From NCBI GenBank assembly GCA_016704305.1, contig JADJAL010000008.1, positions 62,001 through 126,000 of the forward strand: a stretch of DNA of 64,000 nucleotides, read 5' to 3'. The notes beneath the pieces were generated by a model. It did not search any database. It had not been told where the DNA came from and saw only the letters and a program-made list of their open reading frames with translations. Of this stretch, positions 29,100 to 39,240 are shown piece by piece. The position numbers were made by a program, and so were the translations under genes. Positions within the stretch are counted from its first letter, which is position 1, and every line of letters begins with the position of its first letter. Source of the DNA: Haliea sp. (lineage in GTDB: Bacteria > Pseudomonadota > Gammaproteobacteria > Pseudomonadales > Halieaceae).

Positions 29100-30372
29100 T
29101 CAGGTCGAGACACCCTTCGGCGCCTTTCTGTCCATGAAGCCAAACATATAACCCGCCACGCGGCGCTTCTGGATTTCTTCCGTGCCCTCGGTGATGCGGT
29201 AGCGGCGGTGGTGGCGATAGATATGCTCGAACGGTTTATGGCGCGAATAGCCGAGCCCGCCATGCACCTGCATGGCCTGGTCGGAGGCGTCGCAGCACAG
29301 ACGATTGGCGACGAAGTTGCACATCGAGATTTTGTCCGACACCGAAAACGCGCCGTAGGTGTCCATCTGCCAGGCTGTCTTGTGGATCAGCGCGCGCAGC
29401 ATTTCCGCCTGTGTCTGCAATTCCACCAGCGGAAACTGGATGCCCTGGTTGCTGGACAGCGGCTTGCCGAACGGCGCGCGCTTGAGCGCGTATTTGACGG
29501 ATTCGTTGATGCAGTACTGCGCCGCGCCGAGCGAGGACGCGGCCTGGCGTATGCGGTTCTCGTTGAAAAAGTGTTGCACCACCTGCAGCGCCTTGCCCTC
29601 GCCGCCGAATATGCTGCTGTGCGGAACCTGCAGATCGGTGAACGAGACGCGCCCGTGATCGGTGGGCATGTTAAACGTCCATAACATTTCTTCCAGCTTG
29701 AAGCCCGCTGTGTCGGTCGGCACGAGGAAGGCCGTCAGGCCGGACGCGTCGCCCGCCTTGCCACTGGTGCGCGCGATCACGAGGATGTGGCTGGCGCGGT
29801 GGATGCCGGTGTTCCAGGATTTTTCGCCGTTGATCGTCCAGGTGTCGCCAGTACGCACGGCGCTGGTTTCCATGTGCGTGGCGTCGGAGCCGTGCGCGGT
29901 TTCGGTGATGCCGACGGTGAAATAGCGCCGGCTTTCACTCCAGGTCGTCGATCCACTCGGTTTTCTGTTGCTCGGTGCCGTAGTGCACCATCAGCAGCAG
30001 GCCGACGTTGTTGCCGACGATGGAGTGCTCGTTCTGCAGGTCGTTGTGCAGGCCCAGCCCGCGCGTCGCCAGGTGTTCACGGATCACCGCCATGTCCAGG
30101 TTGCTGCCGTCCTTGCCGCCGTACTCTCGCGGCGAGGCAAACCGGAAGTGGCCGGCGGCGTCCGCGCGGCGTTTGGCCTCCATCAATAATTCCTCCCACT
30201 CCGCGTTGGGCAGCCCGCCCTTGTCCCAGTCGGTGCGGGCGTCCTCGCGGCGGTGATCGAAAAAGCGGTTGTTGTCGTCCTGCATCTGCAGCGGCAGGAT
30301 CTGCGCCTCGATAAACGCATCGAGTTCCTGCAGGTATTTGGCGAGGTGTTCGGGAATATCAAAGTTCATCAC
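29100..30372 (-). CDS. Acyl-CoA dehydrogenase family protein, one frameshift
   Basis: Two frames meet near 29936. The N-terminal part begins MNFDIPEHLAKYLQELDAFI and includes the helical domain to MVHYGTEQQKTEWIDDLE. The rest contains VGITETAHGSDATHMETSA and WTINGEKSWNTGI of the beta domain. It then has RIRQAASSLGAAQYCINESV and the C-terminal QVHGGLGYSRHKPFEHIYRHHRRYRITEGT, the FAD-binding and catalytic region. The joined length is about 423 residues, normal for the family. It oxidises acyl-CoA thioesters using FAD. It may serve the same pathway as the CaiB / kinase / DUF6285 cluster 23 kb away, but that is inference. Confidence 0.92.
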
Positions 30373-30394
30373 GATCTCTCACTCCACTGACGAT

Positions 30395-31889
30395 TCACTG
30401 GGACGCCTCCACGATCCGCAAGATGGCGCCACTGACGTAGTTGAGCACATAGAGTTCGCCCGCGGTATCCTCGGCGAAAGACGAAATCAGCGCGTTCGAG
30501 TCCAGCAGTTCCTCCAGCGGCGGCGCGCCATTGGCGAGTCGGAAAATACGCCCGCTACTGAAATCGCCAAACACATAGGACCCAACCAGTCCGTTAATGG
30601 CGGTGCCGCGATACACATACCCACCGGTGATCGCCGACCCCAGCGAGCGACCGTACTCCGCCAACAGGGTCCGTGAGCCCAGCGGGCGGGCAATTGGTTG
30701 CGGGGATATTGCAGTGGGCGCCCTCGCGAATCCGCCAGCCGTAGTTGCCGCCATTTTCAATGAGATCCACCTCTTCCCACGCGCCCTGCCCGACGTCGCC
30801 GGCATACAGTGCGCCGGTGGCACGGTCGAAGCTGAACTTCCAGGGATTGCGCAGGCCCCAGGCGAAGATCTCGGGGCACGCGGCGACACCGGTACCCATG
30901 GCGCAGCGTGCATTGCCGGCGAACGGATTGCCCGAGGGAATCGCGTACGGCACCGTACTGACATCAATGCGAATAATGGTGCCCCACAGGCTGGTCGTGT
31001 CCTGTGCGCGATTCTCCGGGTCATTGGCGGCGCCGCCATCGCCAAAGCCGACGTACAGGTAGCCATCCGGGCCGAATGCCAGTTGACCGCCATTATGGTT
31101 GTTGTAGGGCTGCGGCAGGGTGAGCACGACGAGCTCACTCGCCGGTTCAAGCGTCTGGCCGCCATCCGTGCTGGTGAAACGCGAGACGTACGACACGACG
31201 GACGAGCCGGAGCGCGTGTAGCTGAGGTAGACGAATCCATTCGTGGCGAAATCCGGATCGAACGCCATGTTCAACAAACCGCGCTCACCGTCGCTGGCGC
31301 CCACCAGGCTGGAGATGTCGATAAACACCGTCGTGGTCGCGGCAGCGTCGTTGTTGGCCAGCACGCGAATGACGCCGCGCTGCTCAACCACGAACCAGCG
31401 ACTCGCATCCTCCGGCGCCTGCTGCATCGCCACGGGTTGCGAAAAACTGAGCGCTGGAAACACGCGCTCCAGTGCGATGGCAGGGGGTGCCGCTGCGGTG
31501 GTACTGGTAAAGGTGCCGTTGACGCCACCGACCGTCAACACGGTGTTGGTAGCGGTGCCCGGAGTTGCCGCGCTGGTGTGGCGCACGCAAACCTGCTGGT
31601 CTGGGTTAACTGTGCCGGGTGACGAGACAAACGTCGCGCCACAGCCGAGGGAATACTCGCCGCCGCTGACAGAAATCGGGCTCGCCGCGTCCATGCCCGT
31701 GATCGTCACCGTGTTGGATGTCACCAGTGCGGACAACGCCACGTCAGTTGCGTCAATAAACGAGAACGCATCGGGCGTGGTATCCGGTTGCGGCGTGAAT
31801 GTGCCGTCATTGCCACCACCGCCGCAGCTGGCCAGGGTCAAACCGCCTGCGATGAATAAAACCGCACGGCTCAGTGTATATGCACGCAT
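30395..31889 (-). CDS. PQQ-dependent sugar dehydrogenase-like lipoprotein, one frameshift
   Basis: The ATG at 31889 follows an AGGAGAG ribosome site. The first ~25 residues are a lipoprotein signal (lipobox LASC, then a Gly-rich linker). An Ig-like segment comes next (~45-135: FSFIDATDVALSALVTSNTV). A glucose/sorbosone dehydrogenase beta-propeller follows: RWFVVEQRGVIRVLANN, LLNMAFDPDFATNGFVYLSY, YNNHNGGQLAFGPDGYLYVG and WGLRNPWKFSFD. An extra G near 30663 shifts the frame; the last blades (ITGGYVYRGTAINGLVGSYV) resume to the stop at 30395. It is probably membrane-anchored in the periplasm and oxidises sugars or aldoses. The tail ends ILRIVEASQ. Confidence 0.9.
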
Positions 31890-32068
31890 GTTCTCTCCTG
31901 TCATTGGACTACTCGACCAAAAGTCCAGCCCACCACGGTGGAAACCGCTCGGGCTGACGCTGGAAGCTGAATGCTACTCTGCCCCTGCGGGCTGAGGCTA
32001 TCCCAAACTGCCACCTGTCACCGCTATTTTGCGTCCGGGTAATGGCGGAGAGTGAATAGAGACAGCGG

Positions 32069-32097
32069 TTTCAACTTTCAACGGCGCGACCTATAAT
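32069..32097 (+). promoter_or_regulatory. Candidate promoter of the gsp operon
   Basis: A perfect TATAAT (32092-32097) lies 56 bases upstream of the gspC start, with a weak -35 (TTTCAA, 32069-32074) at 17-base spacing. It lies in the divergent gap between the sugar dehydrogenase gene and gspC, and nothing else in that gap looks like a gene. Confidence 0.5.
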
Positions 32098-32152
32098 CGG
32101 GCGCATCAAAACAACCGGTGGGGTATCGCTTACCGGGTATTCGGGGGTGTAG

Positions 32153-33178
32153 GTGGTGTCGGCCCAGTGGCTCAGCAACAGCAGTGCGTTCTCCGCGCGC
32201 GTCAGCGCCGCGTTCACAGGCGCGCTGAACACGTTGTCCCGGCCAGAGCACGCGCGTCGCTTACGCCTGATTCTGATTTGTCTGCTGGCCTGTTGGGCGG
32301 CCGTGGCATTGACCCGCCTCATCTGGGCGCTGGTGCCGTCAAAGGAGCCCGCAGCCACGACCGCGCCAGCGGTCATCAACCCGGTCGCCAGCGGCAGTTC
32401 GGCGCGCGACGCGGTCTCCGTGGATATCGATAGCATGGTGGCCTGGCACCTGTTTGGCGAGGCTGGAGCCACGGCCGTGGCAATGCCGCTGCCTGAGGAA
32501 GCCGCGCAGGCCAACTCGCGGGTGGGAATCGAGGATGGCGCCGAGGAAACCCGGTTGCAACTCACGCTGCGCGGAGTTGTGTCATCGACCGAGGACGGGC
32601 TTGGCTTTGCGATCATCGAAAACAGCGGCCAGCAGGATGTGTACGCAGTGGAAGACAAATTACCGGTGCCGGGCGAGGTGGTGCTGGCCAAGGTGATGCC
32701 GCGCCAGGTCGTGCTGGACAATGGCGGCACCTACGAGCTGCTGGTGCTGTACGAAGAATCCAGCATGGGCGCCTCCGGGGCTGCGGTGCCTGCGGCGACC
32801 AACACCCCCGAACCGCCCGAGCAGGTCGACCGGCGCGAGGACCCCGAGACGACCAATCTCGCCCAGAGTTACCGCGAACGGCTGTACCAGAATCCGCAGT
32901 CGCTGGCGGACGTGGTCAGCATCAGTGCCGTGCGTGAAGGGTCGTCGATGGTCGGTTATCGGGTGAGTCCGGGTAAAGATGCGGAACAATTCAAGCAATT
33001 GGGGTTCGAAGCGGGGGATGTGGTGACGGCTATAAACGGCGTGAGCCTGGATAACCCGACCAATACGATGGTTCTGTACAATAGTTTGCGCACAGCGGCA
33101 GATGTGGTTTTCGAGTTGCAACGCGGCGATCAGCAACTGAGCCTCAGCGTGAACCTGGACGCCGGCGCATCGCAATGA
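32153..33178 (+). CDS. gspC: Type II secretion protein GspC
   Basis: This 341-residue inner-membrane clamp protein links the outer-membrane secretin to the assembly platform. A single membrane helix (~35-60, LRLILICLLACWAAVAL) is followed by the homology region LFGEAGATAV...LQLTLRGVVSSTEDGLGFAII that contacts GspD. A C-terminal PDZ-like domain (~245-330) includes GYRVSPGKDAEQFKQLGFEA and GDVVTAINGVSLDN. The start is GTG at 32153. It is the first gene of an unbroken gspC-N series on the plus strand, 37 bases before gspD. Confidence 0.95.
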   Translation: MVSAQWLSNSSAFSARVSAAFTGALNTLSRPEHARRLRLILICLLACWAAVALTRLIWALVPSKEPAATTAPAVINPVASGSSARDAVSVDIDSMVAWHLFGEAGATAVAMPLPEEAAQANSRVGIEDGAEETRLQLTLRGVVSSTEDGLGFAIIENSGQQDVYAVEDKLPVPGEVVLAKVMPRQVVLDNGGTYELLVLYEESSMGASGAAVPAATNTPEPPEQVDRREDPETTNLAQSYRERLYQNPQSLADVVSISAVREGSSMVGYRVSPGKDAEQFKQLGFEAGDVVTAINGVSLDNPTNTMVLYNSLRTAADVVFELQRGDQQLSLSVNLDAGASQ

Positions 33179-33215
33179 CCTTTCAAATGACAAGCCAGAT
33201 AAGGATAAAACGTTA

Positions 33216-35266
33216 GTGAATGCCACAAATCGGTTTCATCCCTTGCGTATGGTGGCATTACTGCTTGCGCTGCTCCTTTGCAGCGTGCCGCTCTCGGCGC
33301 AGGATTACACGGTCAACCTGAATGACACCGATATCCAGGAATTGATCAAGTTTGTGGCGGAGGCCACCGGCAAGACCATCGTGGTCGACCCCTCGGTCAA
33401 GGGTAAGGTAAAGGTCATTTCCTCCAAGCCGGTGTCCGCCGGGGAGTTGTACGAACTGTTCCTGTCGATTCTGGACGTGCATGGCTACGCCGCAGTGGGC
33501 TCCGGCGATGTCGTTCGGGTGATTCAGAACAAGGATGCCCGTTCCGCGCCGGCCGGTGTCAGCGATGGCCGCTCCGCAACCACGTCGGAGCAGTATGTCA
33601 CCCAGGTGCTGCGGCTGGAGAATATCTCGGCCGCCAAGTTGATTCCTGTGCTGCGCCCGCTGGTGCCGCAACAGGCGCACATGGCCGCCTACGCGCCCAG
33701 CAACGCGATCATCATTTCCGATATCTCCGCGAATATCGACAAAATCAGGGACATCATCGAACGCATGGATAAATCCGCCGTGCAACAGACTGATGTGATC
33801 AAGCTGCGCTACGCCGTGGCTGAAGACGTGGTGAAAATGCTGACAGAGCTCAACAAGACAGCCGCGGCCCAGGAGGCCGGTGAGCAGCAAACGCTGCTGG
33901 TGGCTGACACGCGCACCAACAGCGTGCTCATCAGCGGCGATGAGCTGGAGCGCGCCCGGCTGCGCCAACTGGTCAATTATCTGGATACCCCGCTGGAGCA
34001 GAGCGGCAACGTCAAGGTTATCTATCTGGAATACGCCGACGCGGTTGCCATTGCCGAGGTGCTGACCCGGGTGATGAAGAACATGAGCGAACTGAGTACT
34101 GCAGAGGGCGGCGCAGCGGCCAGGGCGCACTGGCAGCAATACCTCAACCATTGAAGCCGACGAGGGCACCAACTCCCTGATTATTACCGCCGATGCGGAC
34201 GAGATGGCTGCACTGGAGGCGGTGATACATCGGCTGGATATTCGCCGCGCGCAGGTGCTGGTAGAGGCGATTATCGTGGAAATGGAAGTGATCGACGGGC
34301 AGGACCTCGGCCTGCAGTGGTTGTTCGCGTCGAGCAACGGCAGCTTCGGCAGCAATATCAATGCGTCGGACGCGCGGGCGCGCAATATCGCGGAAGCTGT
34401 GCTGCCAGGCGATGATGATAACGGCGATCCACAGGACGCCAGTCTTGGCGCCCTGGCGGGCGCTCTGGCGGGCACTCCTGGCCTGTCGCTGGGCTGGGGC
34501 CAACTGGACGACAACCTGAACATGGCGGTGATTCTCAGTGCGCTCAAGGAAACGAAGAACGCCAATATTCTCTCGACGCCGAGCCTGCTGACGCTCGACA
34601 ACCAGGAGGCCTTTATCACAGTTGGCCAGAACGTGCCCTTCGTCACGGGCTCCTTCACCAACAGCGGCGGTGGCGACGGCGCGCAAAATCCCTTCCAGAC
34701 CATTCAGCGGGAGAATGTCGGCATCACCCTGAAAGTGACTCCTCATATCAATGAGGGCGATTCGGTGGTGCTGGATATCTCGCAGGAAGTGTCCAGCCTG
34801 AGCGGCCTGTCCGTGACGCAGACGGCGTCCGATATCATCACCAACGAACGCAAAATCGAGACCAAGGTGCTGGCGATTGACGGTCGCGTGGTGGTGCGGT
34901 GGCCTGATCAAGGACGACGTGCAGGATGCCCAGCAGAAAGTACCGTTTCTGGGGGATATTCCCTACCTGGGCCGCCTGTTCCGCAGCGACGGCGAGAAGG
35001 TGACCAAGCAGAATTTGATGGTCTTTATCCGCACCACGATCATCCGCGACAATGCGGCGCTGGTCGGCGCCTCGGCGGAGAAATACCGCTACATTCGCGA
35101 TCAGCAGGCCTTGCACAAGGATAAGGGCCTGACCTATCTGGACAGCGCGGATGTGCCCATACTGGATGAGTGGGAAGACGACTTGAAACAGTTGCAAACC
35201 ATCCAGGCGGACGAGTCGGGTGCCTACGGTCCCGGTGCGCCTGCGCCGCCGGTGGACGGCCGGTGA
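33216..35266 (+). CDS. gspD: Type II secretion secretin GspD, two frameshifts
   Basis: This is the outer-membrane pore of the secretion system. A signal peptide (MVALLLALLLCSVPLSAQ) is followed by N0 domain YTVNLNDTDIQELIKFVAEATGK and repeated N-domains (TEQYVTQVLRLENISAAKLI type). The frame slips between 34100 and 34130, ahead of ADEGTNSLIITADADEMAAL, and again near 34899, where VVVLGGLIKDD should be read. The secretin core ends VPFLGDIPYLGRLFRSDGE. The joined product is about 682 residues, typical of the family. The start at 33216 is GTG. The stop at 35264-35266 overlaps the gspE GTG. Confidence 0.95.
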
Positions 35267-36789
35267 CAAACGTTGTGGAACTGGCGCCCGCAGATGCGCC
35301 GCAGGCGAGCGCGACGAGCAAGCCCGGCCTGTCGTTTACATTCGCACAGCAATACCAGGTGCTGCTCGATACCAACGACGACGGCGCTACCGTCGTGGTA
35401 CATACCGGGCAACCGAAAGTCCAGGTGTTGACGGAATTGCGCCGCCTGCTTGGCGGCGCTTTTGTACTGCAGGGCGTGCCCGAGAGCGATTTCAAGCGCC
35501 GCCTGACGCTGGCCTACCAGCGCAATAACAACGAGGCCGTGCAGATGGCCGAGGACATTGGCGCCGACGTCGATCTCAGCCGCCTGGCCGATGCCATTCC
35601 AGACGCCGGCGACCTGATGGACACCGAGGACGACGCGCCCATCATCCGCCTGATCAACGCGATCCTGTCGCAGGCGGTGCGCGAGCAGGCCTCGGACATC
35701 CACATCGAGACCTTCGAGGACCGGCTCAGCGTGCGCTACCGTATCGACGGCGTGCTGGCGGAAGTGCTGTCACCGAAGCGCATGCTGGCGCCGCTGCTGG
35801 TGTCGCGCCTGAAGGTGATGGCCAGGCTGGATATCGCCGAGAAGCGTGTGCCGCAGGATGGCAGGATTTCCGTGCGCATCGCCGGGCACGCGGTGGATAT
35901 CCGCATGTCGACCATCCCGTCCGCGCACGGTGAGCGCGTGGTGTTGCGTCTGCTGGACACGGCGGCGGGGCAGTTGTTGCTCAGCCAGCTGGCGATGAAT
36001 GAGCAGGTGCTCAGCGCTTTCAAGAAGCACCTGCACAGCCCGCACGGCATCATCCTGGTGACCGGCCCGACCGGTTCCGGCAAGACCACCACCCTGTACG
36101 CCGGGTTGGCGGAGATCAACGAGGCGTCGCGCAATATCCTCACCATCGAGGACCCGGTCGAATACATGCTGCCGGGCATCGGGCAGACCCAGGTCAATCC
36201 CAAGGTGGAAATGACGTTTGCGCGCGGCCTGCGCGCGATCCTGCGGCAGGACCCGGACGTGGTGATGGTCGGCGAGATCCGCGACCTGGAAACCGCCGAA
36301 ATTGCCGTGCAGGCCTCGCTCACCGGCCACCTGGTGTTGTCGACCCTGCACACCAATACCGCCATCGGCGCGATCACCCGCCTGAAGGACATGGGCATTG
36401 AGCCGTTCCTGCTGTCCTCCAGCCTGATAGCGGTGATGGCGCAGCGCCTGGTGCGGCTGCTGTGCAACGATTGCAAGGAAGCGGCAGAGCCCAATCCCGC
36501 CGAGCGTGAGTTGTTGCGTTTGACGAAAGAGGACCAGGGAGCGCGCGTACACCACGCCAAGGGCTGCGAGCGCTGCAAATATACAGGTTATCGCGGCCGT
36601 ACCGGCATTTACGAAATGGTCGAGATCGACGACGCGATGCGCCAGATGATCTACGAAAGCGCCAACGAGCAGGACATTGTGAAAGTGGCGCGTGCCAATT
36701 ACCCGGGCATCGAAAGCGACGGGCGGCGCCGCATCCTGGCGGGCGAGACCAGTATCGAGGAAGTCATGCGCGTGACTTCCATCGTCTGA
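35263..36789 (+). CDS. gspE: Type II secretion ATPase GspE
   Basis: This 508-residue cytoplasmic hexameric ATPase powers pseudopilus assembly. I chose the GTG at 35263 (GTGA overlap with the gspD stop) over an upstream in-frame extension. Walker A is GPTGSGKTTTLYAGL, the Asp box is ILTIEDPVEYMLPGI, Walker B is RAILRQDPDVVMVGEIRD and the His box is LTGHLVLSTLHTN. The zinc-binding CxxC pairs (LLCNDCKEAA and GCERCKYTGYRGRTG) are intact. There is no frame break. The N-terminal ~60 residues correspond to the GspL-binding domain. Confidence 0.97.
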   Translation: MTNVVELAPADAPQASATSKPGLSFTFAQQYQVLLDTNDDGATVVVHTGQPKVQVLTELRRLLGGAFVLQGVPESDFKRRLTLAYQRNNNEAVQMAEDIGADVDLSRLADAIPDAGDLMDTEDDAPIIRLINAILSQAVREQASDIHIETFEDRLSVRYRIDGVLAEVLSPKRMLAPLLVSRLKVMARLDIAEKRVPQDGRISVRIAGHAVDIRMSTIPSAHGERVVLRLLDTAAGQLLLSQLAMNEQVLSAFKKHLHSPHGIILVTGPTGSGKTTTLYAGLAEINEASRNILTIEDPVEYMLPGIGQTQVNPKVEMTFARGLRAILRQDPDVVMVGEIRDLETAEIAVQASLTGHLVLSTLHTNTAIGAITRLKDMGIEPFLLSSSLIAVMAQRLVRLLCNDCKEAAEPNPAERELLRLTKEDQGARVHHAKGCERCKYTGYRGRTGIYEMVEIDDAMRQMIYESANEQDIVKVARANYPGIESDGRRRILAGETSIEEVMRVTSIV

Positions 36790-36819
36790 GCGCAGGCTGC
36801 AAATGACCAGGGTTGAATT

Positions 36820-38040
36820 GTGACTGCGTATCGCTACCGCGCGCTGAATCCGCAGGGAAAACTCGTCAAGGGCGTGCTGGAGGGCGATTCCGAGCGGCAG
36901 GTCCGTGCGCAATTGCGCGGCCAGGAGCTGCGCCCGGTGGAGGTTGCCGCAGCCAACAAGCCGGATTCCGACGGGCCGGGTTGGCGCCCCTCCAAAATAC
37001 TATCGCGTGTCAGCATCGCCGATCTGGCGATGATCACCCGGCAACTCGCGACGCTGGTCGAGGCCAACCTTCCGCTGGATGAGGCCCTGCAGGCTGCGGC
37101 CCAGCAGAGCCGCAGCCCGCGGATAAAAGGCATGTTATTGCAGGTGCGCTCACGCGTCGCCGAGGGCCACACGCTGGCCTATGCGATGGGTGAGTTTCCG
37201 CGCGTGTTCAATGAAATGTACCGCGCGATGGTCAATGCCGGCGAGCACGCGGGGTTTCTCGGCCCGGTACTGCAGCAATTGGCGGACTACACGGAGCAGC
37301 GCCAGTACACCGGGCAGAAGCTGAAAATGGCGATGATCTACCCGTTTATCCTGATCGGTGTGGCGATCTCGGTGGTGCTCCTGTTACTGGTCTTCGTGGT
37401 GCCGGAGCTGGTGGGTATTTTCGCGCACAGCAAACGGGAACTGCCCGCGTTAACGCGCGGTCTGATAGCCACCAGCGATTTTTTCCAGCACTACGGGTTG
37501 TGGTTGCTGGTGGGTCTGGTGGTGGTGTTTGTGGCGGTGGAGCGCCTGCTGCGCAACCCCAGGCGCAAAAAGCGCTGGCACCACGTATTGCTGCGTGTGC
37601 CGGGGGTGTCGCGGGTCATCATCGCGATGGACACCGCGCGCTTCGCCTCCACGCTCAGCATCCTGATGGCGAGTGGCGTGCCGCTGCTGCAGTCGCTGCG
37701 CATAGCCGGGCAGGTGTTGACCAACCTGGTGCTGCGCGAGGACAGCCAGGCGGTGGCGGAGATGGTGCAGGAGGGCAGCAGCCTGAACCGGGCGCTGCGC
37801 GAAAGCGGCCGCTTCCCGCCGATGATGGTGCATATGGTGGCCAGTGGCGAGGCCAGCGGCGAGCTGGAAAACATGCTGGAGCGCTCGGCAACTAACCAGG
37901 AGCGCGAGCTGGAGATGACCATGGGCACGCTGATGAGCCTGTTCGAGCCGCTGATGGTGGTGTTCATGGGAGGCATGGTACTGACCATCGTCCTCGCAAT
38001 TCTATTACCGATATTCGATCTCAATACAATGGTGAAGTGA
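36820..38040 (+). CDS. gspF: Type II secretion platform protein GspF
   Basis: This 406-residue inner-membrane protein is the rotor-like platform that couples GspE to pilin assembly. It starts with YRYRALNPQGKLVKGVLEGD. Two homologous T2SSF domains follow (~70-195 with DLAMITRQLATLVEANLPLDEAL; ~272-398 with RFASTLSILMASGVPLLQSL), separated by membrane helices. The third helix lies near the C-terminus (MVVFMGGMVLTIVLAILLPI). The start is GTG at 36820, 30 bases after gspE. The gene is intact. Confidence 0.96.
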   Translation: MTAYRYRALNPQGKLVKGVLEGDSERQVRAQLRGQELRPVEVAAANKPDSDGPGWRPSKILSRVSIADLAMITRQLATLVEANLPLDEALQAAAQQSRSPRIKGMLLQVRSRVAEGHTLAYAMGEFPRVFNEMYRAMVNAGEHAGFLGPVLQQLADYTEQRQYTGQKLKMAMIYPFILIGVAISVVLLLLVFVVPELVGIFAHSKRELPALTRGLIATSDFFQHYGLWLLVGLVVVFVAVERLLRNPRRKKRWHHVLLRVPGVSRVIIAMDTARFASTLSILMASGVPLLQSLRIAGQVLTNLVLREDSQAVAEMVQEGSSLNRALRESGRFPPMMVHMVASGEASGELENMLERSATNQERELEMTMGTLMSLFEPLMVVFMGGMVLTIVLAILLPIFDLNTMVK

Positions 38041-38043
38041 ACG

Positions 38044-38478
38044 ATGAAACAGCGAAACAATGCGGGATTCTCCCTGGTGGAAATCCTGGTCGTACTGGTA
38101 ATCATGGGGTTGCTGATCAGCGTGGTGGCGCCCACCGTGCTCAATCGCGCCGACGAGGCGCGGGTGCAGAAGGCCCAGGCGGATTTCAAGGCCATCGAAA
38201 CGGCGCTGAAAATCTACCGGCTGGACAACTACGTCTACCCGACGACGGAACAGGGTCTTGAGGCGTTAGTGGAAGCCAGCACGATGAGCCCCGAGCCGCG
38301 CAACTTCAAGCAGGGCGGCTATCTCTCGGAACTGCCGATCGATCCGTGGGGCCGGCCCTACCTCTACCTGAGTCCCGGCGAACACGGGGAAATCGATATC
38401 TACTCGCTCGGTGCCGACGGCCTCTCCGGGGGCGAGGACCAGTCCGCCGATATCGGCAACTGGAAAGCTGAGGACTGA
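38044..38478 (+). CDS. gspG: Type II secretion major pseudopilin GspG
   Basis: This 144-residue major pilin subunit starts 4 bases after the gspF stop. The prepilin peptidase site is NNAG|FSLVEILVVLVIMGLL, with Glu at +5 of the mature protein. The C-terminal domain has the standard YRLDNYVYPTTEQGLEALV and PWGRPYLYLSPGEHGEID, ending with Ca2+-binding loop residues (LGADGLSGGEDQSADIGNW). No prepilin peptidase gene (gspO/pilD) is in the window. Confidence 0.97.
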   Translation: MKQRNNAGFSLVEILVVLVIMGLLISVVAPTVLNRADEARVQKAQADFKAIETALKIYRLDNYVYPTTEQGLEALVEASTMSPEPRNFKQGGYLSELPIDPWGRPYLYLSPGEHGEIDIYSLGADGLSGGEDQSADIGNWKAED

Positions 38479-38509
38479 GACGAATGCCGCTTTGTTTAGC
38501 TCGATGTCC

Positions 38510-38611
38510 GGCGTTTGAGTCGCTATGGCCCATCGGGACACGCCGTGAACCCTGGGGGGGCGGCCCTGGGCCGCCCCCGGGTCCCGCGCGGGCCATAGCG
38601 ACTCAAACGCC
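38510..38611. repeat. 102-bp palindromic element between gspG and gspH
   Basis: Outer arms 38510-38531 and 38590-38611 are perfect 22-bp inverted repeats. An inner pair, CGGGAC (38534-38539) and GTCCCG (38581-38586), adds 6 bp. The core 38556-38578 is an 11-bp perfect GC-only palindrome around a single T. The whole can fold as one long cruciform or RNA hairpin. It resembles dispersed REP/BIME- or MITE-like repeats of marine gammaproteobacteria (an inference). No second copy is in this window. It separates two genes that are normally contiguous. Confidence 0.9.
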
Positions 38612-38644
38612 TCCGCCAGCTTTGGGCTTAAGAATGTCATTCGG

Positions 38645-39238
38645 GACCGAGCCTTAGCGTCCCCGCGCCAGCGCGGTTTCAGCCTGCTGGAGCTGCTGGT
38701 GGCGCTGATGGTGGTCGCACTGGTCTCCTCGCTTGTGAATCTCTCCGTCAGCTCCGGCGGCGAGGACATCGCCCTGCAATCGCAGGTGTTCAATCTTGCC
38801 GACGTGGCCAGCTATGCATTGGACGACGCGCAGATGACCGGCGTGGATTACGGGCTGCTGTTGCAGGAGGAGGAGCAAAGAGGCGGTGAGACGGTCTACA
38901 GCTACAGCTGGTTGCAGCGCCAGGTCGACGGTTGGGCCGAGCCTGACACGAGCGGGGACATGTTTGCACCACAGCAGTTGCCGCCGGGCGTCGCGCTGGA
39001 GCTGGAACTGGAAGAGGCGCCGGTGGTGGAGCTGTCGCTGGACGAAACCGACTACGAAGAAGACGATGAGGAGCGCATCCTGCCGCAGGTGGTGTTTTAC
39101 TCAAGCGGTGAGACCACGGTCGGTGCGATCAATGTGCGCAAGGTGGACGACGGCGAGCTGCTCTGGCGAATCGAGTGGGACCTGTTAGGCCGTTTCAAGC
39201 CATTGCGCCGCGGACTTGCGGACGAGGAAGAGTTCTGA
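38645..39238 (+). CDS. gspH: Type II secretion minor pseudopilin GspH
   Basis: The prepilin motif RG|FSLLELLVALMVVALVSS (cleavage near 38675) is followed by a helix and a beta domain, ending GRFKPLRRGLADEEEF, about 190 residues. The frame is open back into the palindromic element, but it has no ATG, GTG or TTG close upstream of the pilin motif. The usual start may therefore have been displaced by the element or lost to a base error, and the start given is arbitrary. The mature part is acidic (LDETDYEEDDEER). It is followed directly by gspI. Confidence 0.85.
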   Translation, partial: DRALASPRQRGFSLLELLVALMVVALVSSLVNLSVSSGGEDIALQSQVFNLADVASYALDDAQMTGVDYGLLLQEEEQRGGETVYSYSWLQRQVDGWAEPDTSGDMFAPQQLPPGVALELELEEAPVVELSLDETDYEEDDEERILPQVVFYSSGETTVGAINVRKVDDGELLWRIEWDLLGRFKPLRRGLADEEEF

Positions 39239-39240
39239 CC

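Noticed and set aside
38266..38793. 175-codon minus-strand frame across the palindrome
   Set aside because: Antisense to gspG and gspH, and it only exists because the palindrome lacks stops.
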